Both the position numbers and the translations under genes were made by a program. Of a stretch of DNA of 64,000 nt, positions 52,230-58,513 are shown one piece after another; positions within the stretch are counted from its first letter, which is position 1; each line of letters begins with the position of its first letter. The notes beneath the pieces were generated by a model. The model saw only the letters and a list, made by a program, of their open reading frames with translations. It was not told the DNA's origin and searched no databases. This DNA is from Muribaculaceae bacterium Isolate-013 (NCI) (GTDB lineage: Bacteria > Bacteroidota > Bacteroidia > Bacteroidales > Muribaculaceae), in assembly GCA_004102785.1 (NCBI GenBank), contig SCEJ01000003.1, forward strand, positions 84,267-148,266. Reading direction: 5' to 3'.

Positions 52230-52268
52230 AGCGGTTTGATGAGTTGTTGAGTGATGTGTCTATGAGGG

Positions 52269-53228
52269 TCACACGGCGATTTCCACGGTCTTGAAACGTC
52301 GCTTGTCGAGGGTTTCAAACTGCACGCCGAAGAACATAGTGGCGATGTATGAGAGGATAAAGGGTGCGTATTCCTTTACCATTACATTCTCCACGTCGCC
52401 CATTTGGTCGTAACCGACGAGCATATTTGCCTTGGTGGTGACGTGCATAAACTTCGACCCGGCTTTGTTGTAGAGGGGGCAGAATTTGAGCTTGCCGTTT
52501 GACCCCTCGACGGCACCCTGTCCGTACTGGTTGTTGTAAGGTATGCCGCCGTGTGTGAGCAGATAGCCCTCGTTGTATTTGTCGACGAAGTCCTGCGAGC
52601 AGTAGAGGTAGAGGTCTTGGCTGCGGAGGCGAGGGTCGAGGGAGAAAAGGATTGACTTGGCGATGTCCACCGCGTTTGCCGCAGTGATTTCATCGGCGAT
52701 TTTCATATAGTTGCCCTCGGCCTCGGCGATAGCCCCGGCGGCGATTTCCTTTTCGGTGATAGTGTCGAAGCCGTCGAACAGGTCGGCGGTGGTGTCACCG
52801 GCGGCGTTGCGCACACCGTTCCATATCGCATCGTTAAGATGCTCGGAGAGGTTCTTGGCGATGAGGGCGAGGACGTGGCGAGCGGTGGGGGTTGTCATCT
52901 GCCCGTCGCCCTTTGTCGCGCCGGAGCCGAGCAGTGTTGAGATAGCGGTGTTGGGCTCGAAGTTGGCGACTACGGAGCCAAAGTGCGTTTCGAGGTCGCG
53001 GAAGTCGATGCCGAGGTTGTAGTCGACGGCACGTTTGGGATTGTAGGGCGCAAACTGCGCGTCGCCCGTAAGCGAGCCCACGCGCTCCTTGTATCGGATA
53101 CCGGGGCGGCCTGTCATATATTGGAGGGTGTCGCCGATGCCGATAATGGGGAGCATCAAGAGGTCGGAACGGTACTTGACCGCTGCCTCCTGGTACTCTT
53201 TGAGTGTAAACTGGAATTTGCCTGCCAT
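52269..53228 (-). CDS. Major capsid protein
   Basis: The 319-residue protein (MAGKFQFTLKEYQEAAVKYRSDLLMLPIIGIGDTLQYMTGRPGIRY) lies directly downstream of the prohead protease gene. It contains RDLETHFGSVVANFEPNTAISTLLGSGATKGDG, a helical segment (ARHVLALIAKNLSEHLNDAIWNGVRNAAGDTTADLFDGFDTITEKEIAAG) and the later KFMHVTTKANMLVGYDQMGDVENVMVKEYAPFILSYIATMFFGVQFE. This is the size and layout of an HK97-fold capsid protein. No N-terminal delta domain is evident, so scaffolding may be supplied by the upstream protein's C-terminal part. Confidence 0.82.
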   Translation of the reverse strand: MAGKFQFTLKEYQEAAVKYRSDLLMLPIIGIGDTLQYMTGRPGIRYKERVGSLTGDAQFAPYNPKRAVDYNLGIDFRDLETHFGSVVANFEPNTAISTLLGSGATKGDGQMTTPTARHVLALIAKNLSEHLNDAIWNGVRNAAGDTTADLFDGFDTITEKEIAAGAIAEAEGNYMKIADEITAANAVDIAKSILFSLDPRLRSQDLYLYCSQDFVDKYNEGYLLTHGGIPYNNQYGQGAVEGSNGKLKFCPLYNKAGSKFMHVTTKANMLVGYDQMGDVENVMVKEYAPFILSYIATMFFGVQFETLDKRRFKTVEIAV

Positions 53229-53270
53229 AGTGGAAAGTTTAGAGTTGAGTGGTTAGGGTTTAGGGTGGTG

Positions 53271-54254
53271 TCAGACCTCGTTAAAGAGCTGACGGGCGGA
53301 GTTGCAGGTATCGACGAAAGCCTCGACCTCGTTCTTGGGTGCAGGGTCGCCGGCAGGTTTGGAGTCCTCGACAACCTGCTTCGACGGCTCCGCCGGAGTC
53401 TTGGCGAGCTTTGCTTCGAGTTGGGCGATGCGGCTGTCGCGTTCCTCGATAGTCTTCTTCTGCGAGTCGGTCAGGGCGGTTGCCTCGATGAGCCGTGCAT
53501 TGAGGGCGTTGTACTCCGCCTCGGTGTAGGTCTTGGGCGTGGGGTTCTCGGTTGGCATTGGGATATTGTTGGATTGGTTCTTGAAAAGCGATGACAGGGC
53601 TGTGATGAACTTGCCGAAAGCGCTCTCGCGCTCGGCTTCGGAGATTGGAATATTGGGGATAGGCATACCTGCGTCGGCCATAGCCGAGGCGAGGGCATCG
53701 GTGAGCCGTGGGGCGGAGTCTTCGGCAAGGTCGGTGATTTCATCGACGAAGCCCCAGTCGAGGGCTTCCTGCGGCGAGAGCCAGCCTCCGGCTTTCATCA
53801 GTGCGAGCAGATCCTCGGGCTTGCGCTTGCATCGCGCGGCGTATAGCCGTGCCACGTTTTGGTCGAGCTTGTCGAGGTCGGCCTTGATTTTCTCGCAGTC
53901 GGCTATGAGAGTGGCGAACTGGTCGCTGTTGAGCGAGCCCCACTCGAAAAAGGCCATAGAGCATTTATGCACGAGGTACATCGCGCTGGTGTCTATCGAG
54001 ATATGGGCCGCGCCGAGCGATGCTATTGTAGCGGCGGAGGCGTTCAGCCCGACAAAATGCACGTTGACGTTGCCGTGGTTGCGGAAAGCTGCGGAAATGG
54101 AAAGGCCGGTGGCAAGGGAGCCACCGAGGGAGTCGATGAGCACGTTGACCTGCTTGCCGTCGTGTCGGGCAAGCTCGCGGTCAACGGTCGAGCGGTCGAA
54201 GTCGGAGCCTCCGACATAGCCTTTGAGCGAGATATTGTAAGTGGTCTTTGCCAT
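53271..54254 (-). CDS. ClpP-type prohead protease with C-terminal scaffold-like region
   Basis: The 327-residue protein has an N-terminal S14 ClpP-like fold (residues 1-190: KQVNVLIDSLGGSLATGLSISAAFRNHGNVNVHFVGLNASAATIASLGAAHISIDTSAMYLVHKCSM; ALDWGFVDEITD), with a serine in LNASAAT and a histidine in YLVHKC as the likely catalytic pair. The C-terminal third (from about residue 235: MPTENPTPKTYTEAEYNALNARLIEATALTDSQKKTIEERDSRIAQLEAKLAK) is coiled coil, like a lambda C/Nu3-type scaffold, possibly with an internal start. It has a late-type promoter. Confidence 0.82.
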   Translation of the reverse strand: MAKTTYNISLKGYVGGSDFDRSTVDRELARHDGKQVNVLIDSLGGSLATGLSISAAFRNHGNVNVHFVGLNASAATIASLGAAHISIDTSAMYLVHKCSMAFFEWGSLNSDQFATLIADCEKIKADLDKLDQNVARLYAARCKRKPEDLLALMKAGGWLSPQEALDWGFVDEITDLAEDSAPRLTDALASAMADAGMPIPNIPISEAERESAFGKFITALSSLFKNQSNNIPMPTENPTPKTYTEAEYNALNARLIEATALTDSQKKTIEERDSRIAQLEAKLAKTPAEPSKQVVEDSKPAGDPAPKNEVEAFVDTCNSARQLFNEV

Positions 54255-54276
54255 TGAGCGGTGATGTTTTACACCG

Positions 54277-54311
54277 CAAAGCTACCGCTGTATATAAGTG
54301 GAGGAAAAGAC
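54277..54311 (-). promoter_or_regulatory. Phage late-type promoter, copy 8 (prohead protease)
   Basis: GTCTTTTC-N19-TAGCTTTG on the minus strand, 22 bases before the ATG. Confidence 0.75.
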
Positions 54312-54333
54312 ACTGAAATTCCGAAAAAATGCG

Positions 54334-54341
54334 TAACTTTG
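54334..54341 (+). promoter_or_regulatory. -7 element of the Abi gene
   Basis: TAACTTTG on the plus strand, eight bases before the ATG at 54350 (nearly leaderless). Confidence 0.55.
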
Positions 54342-54349
54342 TATTTACT

Positions 54350-55231
54350 ATGGGAAGAACAGCCATAACACTTGAAAAGCAAATCGAACTTCTGCGCAGC
54401 AGAGGTATGATTATAAATGATGTCGAGAAAGCGAAAGAAGTACTTCTCGATGTCGGATATTACCGTCTTGGTTTTTATTGGTATCCGTTTGAGAAGCCTT
54501 GCGCTCAACATCAAGCACGAACACACGAATTTGAAGCAGGTGCAAATTTTGACGATGCAGTAAAACTGTATTATTTTGATTATGCGCTTCGCAATATTCT
54601 GCAAAAATACATTACGCGCATAGAGGTTAATTTCAGGACATATCTTGTATATTTGATTTCCAACCGATATGCTACACTTCCTACTTGGTTTGTTTCCTCG
54701 CGCGTTGTTGACCGTGACTATATCGCAAGTTTTGACAAGGAAGTATATACGGATAAATTCAAAAGGAATAAATTCATAGCAGCGCATCATAGGAAGCATA
54801 TAAACGACAAGTATGCTCCGGCGTGGAAAACACTTGAATTTATGACGTTAGGCAGTAATATCGCTTTGTATAAATCTTTGCTCGACCTTGAAGATAAAAA
54901 GGATATATCAAAGCATTTTGGAATTACATACACAAATATTTTTGAGAACTATCTGGACGTAGTAAGATGTGTAAGAAATACCTGTGCTCACGGAGGGTTG
55001 CTTTACGATATGGCATTATATCCGTTAATCCGCAGGGGTCCGGCCAATGTTGGCGGAAGTGAACGCAAAAAACTCTATGGCGCATTAAAGGTTGTAGGAT
55101 ATTTGTTAAGGCAAGTATCAGCTAACCGTGCGACGGAGTTTGAAAAAGAGGTTGACGATTTACTCAAAAAGTATGCTACCACTCCGGCAATAAAGACAAT
55201 TCTACGCACAAGCAGCGGTTTTCCTGTTTGA
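54350..55231 (+). CDS. Abi_2 (AbiD/AbiF-like) abortive-infection protein
   Basis: The 293-residue protein starts MGRTAITLEKQIELLRSRGMIINDVEKAKEVLLDVGYYRLGFYWYPFE, the typical Abi_2 N terminus. It continues with FDYALRNILQKYITRIEVNFRTYLVYLIS and ends with the HEPN-like RNTCAHGG motif (about residue 208). HEPN Abi proteins are RNases that stop growth on infection. It is transcribed on the opposite strand to its neighbours from its own promoter, so it is expressed in the lysogen and is probably a prophage-encoded defence against other phages. An ATG at 54329 overlaps the promoter and is unlikely. Confidence 0.87.
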   Translation: MGRTAITLEKQIELLRSRGMIINDVEKAKEVLLDVGYYRLGFYWYPFEKPCAQHQARTHEFEAGANFDDAVKLYYFDYALRNILQKYITRIEVNFRTYLVYLISNRYATLPTWFVSSRVVDRDYIASFDKEVYTDKFKRNKFIAAHHRKHINDKYAPAWKTLEFMTLGSNIALYKSLLDLEDKKDISKHFGITYTNIFENYLDVVRCVRNTCAHGGLLYDMALYPLIRRGPANVGGSERKKLYGALKVVGYLLRQVSANRATEFEKEVDDLLKKYATTPAIKTILRTSSGFPV

Positions 55232-55255
55232 TAGAGAAACTTTCTTATGAAATAT

Positions 55256-55286
55256 TTTGTTGATTAAGAAAAAAGAAGTACCTTTG
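55256..55286 (+). promoter_or_regulatory. Promoter of the small RNA downstream of the Abi gene
   Basis: TTTG, 19-base spacer, TACCTTTG: a perfect match to the host consensus. Confidence 0.72.
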
Positions 55287-55292
55287 CAACAT

Positions 55293-55385
55293 AAAATAGT
55301 GCTCGTATAGGCTATGCCTCTATACCAACACTTAAAAAGGGAAAAAGAGGTCGCGGACTATGTCTCCGCGACCTCGCCTTTTTTA
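55293..55385 (+). ncRNA. Candidate small RNA between the Abi gene and ardA
   Basis: A consensus promoter is followed within 93 bases by an 11-bp GC-rich terminator. The RNA contains a second small hairpin (GGCTATGCC with flanking TATA pairing, about 55306-55325). A 28-codon frame from 55314 (MPLYQHLKREKEVADYVSAT) runs through the terminator, so a micro-protein is a less likely alternative. Confidence 0.6.
55347..55385 (+). terminator. Intrinsic terminator of the small RNA
   Basis: GAGGTCGCGGA pairs with TCCGCGACCTC across a seven-base loop and is followed by T6. Confidence 0.85.
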
Positions 55386-55400
55386 TACCCATATAATTAA

Positions 55401-55461
55401 CGAAAAGAGCCGCCCCTTGCGGAGCAGCCCAAATAGGGAGAGAGGGAGGTCAGGGGTCAGA
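55401..55461 (-). repeat. Imperfect inverted repeat, left copy, beside the ardA stop
   Basis: The minus-strand sequence TGCTCCGCAAGGGGCGGCTC, preceded by TGACCCCT and CTCCCTC blocks, matches the plus-strand sequence at 56825-56876. The pair flanks ardA and its GC-rich upstream block. Confidence 0.6.
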
Positions 55462-56104
55462 CCGGGCGGAAAACGTGGCCGTTTGCGCCCATAGTGTAGT
55501 CGTACATGAACAGCTCGCGTCCGAAGGCTTCATAGTCGAAGTATCGGGCGAGGTCGCCCATAGTTCTTTCAAGGTCGTAGCATTCCTCGACGATGTGCCG
55601 GGCGAAGTCTTCCTCGCTGTCCCACTCGCCGCAGTAGGCTTCCTCGAAGTCGTCGAGATCATCGTGGAACTCCAAATAGTCGTCGACAGCCTCGGCGGAG
55701 TGTTTCTCACACATTTCAGTGTATTCTTTGATGTGGTCGAAGTCTTCCTCGGATATGAAGCCCTCGTTGTACCACTGACGGGGGAAGCACTCGAAGTCCT
55801 GTGCCATAAGCTCGGGGTCTTCCTCGTCGGCGTGTATCGCCTGGCAGAAGTTGATGAACTCGTCGTAGTCGTCGAAAGTGGAGAGGTCTATCCACAGGCC
55901 GCAGAGCGAGCCGTCGTTGTACTTGCCGTAAGTGCCGACATACACGGAGGGTTCACCGTCGCAGTCGCTTTTGTGTTCGGCGACAGCGTCTTCGAGTTCG
56001 GGCACTGTGAAGTCCAGTTCGTGGAGTCGGTTAACGACTCTTGGAGTGATGTTGAGTTCTCCGAATTGTAATCTCATCTTGATAGAATTTTGAGGGTTTG
56101 ACAT
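55457..56104 (-). CDS. ardA: ArdA-family antirestriction protein
   Basis: The 215-residue acidic protein matches ArdA: PSVYVGTYGKYNDGSLCGLWIDLSTFDDYDEFINFCQAIHADEEDPELMAQDFECFPRQWYNEGFISEEDFDHIKEY, then a second acidic domain with YCGEWDSEEDFARHIVEECYDLERTMGDLARYFDYEAFGRELFMYDY. ArdA dimers mimic bent B-form DNA and inhibit type I restriction enzymes. It is in the early half of the prophage next to the Abi gene. An internal start at MRLQFGEL (56077) is possible. It shares its ACTTCAAAA start context with two small genes. Confidence 0.93.
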   Translation of the reverse strand: MSNPQNSIKMRLQFGELNITPRVVNRLHELDFTVPELEDAVAEHKSDCDGEPSVYVGTYGKYNDGSLCGLWIDLSTFDDYDEFINFCQAIHADEEDPELMAQDFECFPRQWYNEGFISEEDFDHIKEYTEMCEKHSAEAVDDYLEFHDDLDDFEEAYCGEWDSEEDFARHIVEECYDLERTMGDLARYFDYEAFGRELFMYDYTMGANGHVFRPV

Positions 56105-56221
56105 GATGATTGTTTTTGAAGTTTTACACTGCCCCCAAAGTGCCTCCGGGCGGATAATGAGGCAAGGGTCGGAGAAATTTTACTACCCGTAGGTGTGGAG
56201 AAAATTTAGCCGATGTATTCA

Positions 56222-56254
56222 CCCTTGCCGTTCCGCAGGGAGGTAATAACTTTG
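56222..56254 (+). promoter_or_regulatory. Divergent plus-strand promoter, copy 3
   Basis: CCCTTG, 19-base spacer, TAACTTTG, upstream of and divergent from ardA. Confidence 0.65.
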
Positions 56255-56824
56255 CGGCGTAAAACTCAACCAATCATCGTGTCCTCAAAATGCCAAGATG
56301 CGGTTACAGGAGAGCTTGACTCACGCAGAGCGGTGTGCCGCCACGAACCTGCCGGACTTCGTGCCCAACCAAAAAAGCCGCCGACCGAAAGCGCACGGTG
56401 ATCCCGGATTGTCGACACAGACGGAAAAGCAAGTACACCGGCGGCGGTGCCGTCGTGGATAGACCCGTAACTCCGACAACTCCGACACCGAATTGCAAGG
56501 CGATGCCACCGGCGAGGCAGTCCTACCACAAGCGGCACGGCACTGCGATTGCTCCGCCGCATATTTATGTACTCCGGGGTTCATATCCGAGGCAGACCGT
56601 CCAACCGCAGAATAGAGAAACACACCTCCGGGGCAGTCACCGCTGAAAATGAGTTGCACGATGTTCCGGCAACCGCGCAGCGGCCTACTGCGGAGTATGG
56701 CCCAGGCACCCGGCGCATCATCGTGGATTGCTACTCCGAACAACAGGCGATTTCGCCGCTTCGCCAATGAAGCCGTGCTGTTCACCACGACTTTCTATAC
56801 ACGGCGCACCCGTTTTCCGTCGGG

Positions 56825-56876
56825 GCTGACCCCTCCCTCACTCCCTCGGGTTGCTCCGCAAGGGGCGGCTCTTTCT
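56825..56876 (+). repeat. Imperfect inverted repeat, right copy
   Basis: Plus-strand match to the 55401-55461 repeat with the same TGACCCCT, CTCCCTC and TGCTCCGCAAGGGGCGGCTC blocks. Confidence 0.6.
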
Positions 56877-57002
56877 ACCGCTGAAAAAACAAAATCCGCC
56901 TACGCCTCACGCGCAAGCGGATTTCTCTAACTTCAAAATCTGAATATGACCTGCGGCCTCGCGGTCGCAATTAGCCTGTGGTTGGGATTGGGAATATCTT
57001 TG

Positions 57003-57437
57003 TCAGTCAGCCGAGATATGACACTCGACAAGGGATTTGAGGGCGACGTGGGAGATTTCATAGAAAAATCCCGCGCCGTCGCCGTCGGGCAGACCGCATC
57101 GGTGCTCCACCTTTACCTTTGGGAAAGGCGGCTCTTTCGAGCCGATGAGCCAGCACCTGCCGTTGACATCGGTAACGGCAAAACCGAGTTTGAGGTGGAT
57201 AGGGAGCAGTTCGTGTGTAAGGAATTTCAAGGTGGCGGTGTCTTGGAAAGAGCCGCCCTCTCTCTCGGTCACGCAACTGCACTGCGCATCATCGAAAACC
57301 CCGACAGCCGAAAGTGCGGTCAGCACCGGCACCGGCATACGGCAGATGCCGTGCAGGTCAACCCTGCGCGGCAGGTGGCGACAGTCAAGCCAATGTATGG
57401 CCTTGACGCCGGGAAGTATTTGTCGGGAGGTTTTCAT
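57003..57437 (-). CDS. Hypothetical phage early-region protein
   Basis: The 144-residue protein (MKTSRQILPGVKAIHWLDCRHLPRRVDLHGICRMPVPVLTALSAVGVFDDAQCSCVTEREGGSFQDTATLKFLTHELLPIHLKLGFAVTDVNGRCWLIGSKEPPFPKVKVEHRCG) has several Cys and His residues but no clear zinc motif. It is acidic at its C terminus and has no recognised family. It follows the 156-residue gene and a short hairpin (57462-57483). Codon usage matches the neighbouring genes. Confidence 0.55.
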   Translation of the reverse strand: MKTSRQILPGVKAIHWLDCRHLPRRVDLHGICRMPVPVLTALSAVGVFDDAQCSCVTEREGGSFQDTATLKFLTHELLPIHLKLGFAVTDVNGRCWLIGSKEPPFPKVKVEHRCGLPDGDGAGFFYEISHVALKSLVECHISAD

Positions 57438-57461
57438 ACTGAATTATGCTGTGGGGAGGAC

Positions 57462-57483
57462 AAAACGGACACTTCCGTTTTTA
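57462..57483 (+). terminator. AT/GC hairpin between the 144- and 156-residue genes
   Basis: AAAACGGA/TCCGTTTT, an eight-base-pair stem with T-tract on the plus strand. It may end transcripts in either direction. Confidence 0.5.
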
Positions 57484-57500
57484 TGCCCCTGAACTCGGGA

Positions 57501-57971
57501 TTATTTTTGTGAACTTTTTTTGCGTCGGTCGATGCGTCGGTAAATGTCGCGCTTGCGTTGGTAGCGTTTGGCAATGGCGTTCCAGTTCTTCTCGGTCAGC
57601 TCAATGCCGTGCTTCTCCATAAAGGCATAAATGAGGTGATCCTGCCGTTGGAACACCGATGCGAAACGATGGAGCGACTGCCACATCGAAATGTCGAAGC
57701 GGTTGCGTATGCAAGCGACGAGTGCATCACGCGCTTTCGGGGGCAGGTAGTAATAGCTCCGGGTGTCCTTGTTGCGGAAATTCGGCAGCTCGATAGCGAG
57801 CTTGCCGTCGCCCCCGAAGTCCGGCACATAGTCCGGCGGCGGTGTCTGCAAGAATTGTTCGAGCAGCCCCGACTCAATCGACCCACGGGTAAGCCGTACC
57901 GGGTCGGTGCCGCCCTGTTCATGGCGGAACCACTGCGCGAGATAGTCTTCGAGTTCGATGTAAAGGAGCAT
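57501..57971 (-). CDS. Hypothetical phage protein downstream of the origin-like region
   Basis: The 156-residue protein (MLLYIELEDYLAQWFRHEQGGTDPVRLTRGSIESGLLEQFLQTPPPDYVPDFGGDGKLAIELPNFRNKDTRSYYYLPPKARDALVACIRNRFDISMWQSLHRFASVFQRQDHLIYAFMEKHGIELTEKNWNAIAKRYQRKRDIY) ends in a basic tail. Similar proteins are seen in Bacteroidales prophages near replication genes; function unknown. A TAACTTTG element lies about 25 bases before the ATG. Confidence 0.62.
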   Translation of the reverse strand: MLLYIELEDYLAQWFRHEQGGTDPVRLTRGSIESGLLEQFLQTPPPDYVPDFGGDGKLAIELPNFRNKDTRSYYYLPPKARDALVACIRNRFDISMWQSLHRFASVFQRQDHLIYAFMEKHGIELTEKNWNAIAKRYQRKRDIYRRIDRRKKSSQK

Positions 57972-58168
57972 AGAGAAATGGCGTATTTATATATGCAAAG
58001 TTACTCAAATTCAAGCAAGTAGGCAATGATTTGCCAATCGCTGAAAGAGTGACAATCAGGGATTTGGAGGGATAATGCGGTACTTCGGCGGTGAGCCGTG
58101 GCGAGCCATTCGCCCATTAAGGGCAACAAAAGGAAATGTAGGAGGCATATACCCGGAGGGGTGACAGC

Positions 58169-58414
58169 GTTGACACTGTTGACACAGCGGCGAGCCACAA
58201 GAAAACATGCGGCAAAGGCCGCTTATATACAAATGCTTATCTCTTTTTGAAATAAAAAAGAGTAATGAATATAAGTGGCACGGAAGTGTCAACCGTTGGC
58301 TATGAAAATCTGTGGATTTTCGGAAATGGCTACCGTTGTCAACGATTGTCAACCCTGCCATTACGGATTAAAGTGTTGATATACAAAGAGTGCTATGCTG
58401 TCAACGCTGTCAAT
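58169..58414. repeat. Iteron-like TGTCAAC cluster, candidate replication origin
   Basis: Seven copies of TGTCAAC (or its complement GTTGACA) lie at 58169, 58178, 58287, 58337, 58347, 58399 and 58408. They occur mostly as pairs with 9-10-base spacing and in both orientations. The cluster lies in the 540-base gene-free stretch next to the primase-helicase gene. A replication origin or a regulator-binding array is the simplest reading. Confidence 0.55.
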
Positions 58415-58426
58415 CCGTGAGCGCCG

Positions 58427-58487
58427 CCTTTTGCAGTCCACTGCAAAAAGGTGAAAAAATTAAAGGCCAACATCTTTGTTGACCTTT
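58427..58487 (-). terminator. Terminator hairpins after the primase-helicase gene
   Basis: On the minus strand AAAGGTCAAC/GTTGGCCTTT (58462-58487) is followed by a T-rich run. A palindrome TTTTGCAGT/ACTGCAAAA (58429-58449) lies just beyond. Confidence 0.7.
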
Positions 58488-58513
58488 ATATCCCGGGAAA
58501 AGTTGCCGCCGCA

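Larger units (their letters stand above)
56105..57002. other. GC-rich region upstream of ardA with divergent promoter, no convincing gene
   Basis: It holds a plus-strand promoter (56222-56254), about 640 bases of hairpin-rich sequence and a stem AAATCCGC/GCGGATTT (56892-56924) that may terminate the plus-strand RNA. Overlapping frames on both strands are arginine/serine-rich without domains. A copy of the inverted repeat lies near its right end. Confidence 0.5.

Noticed and set aside
56321..56788. 155-codon minus-strand frame upstream of ardA
   Set aside because: Cys/Arg/Ser-rich and overlapped by equally long frames on the plus strand. No family features.
58427..58451. Palindrome TTTTGCAGT/ACTGCAAAA as dif or att site
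   Set aside because: Better explained as part of the terminator region after the primase gene; no second copy was seen.
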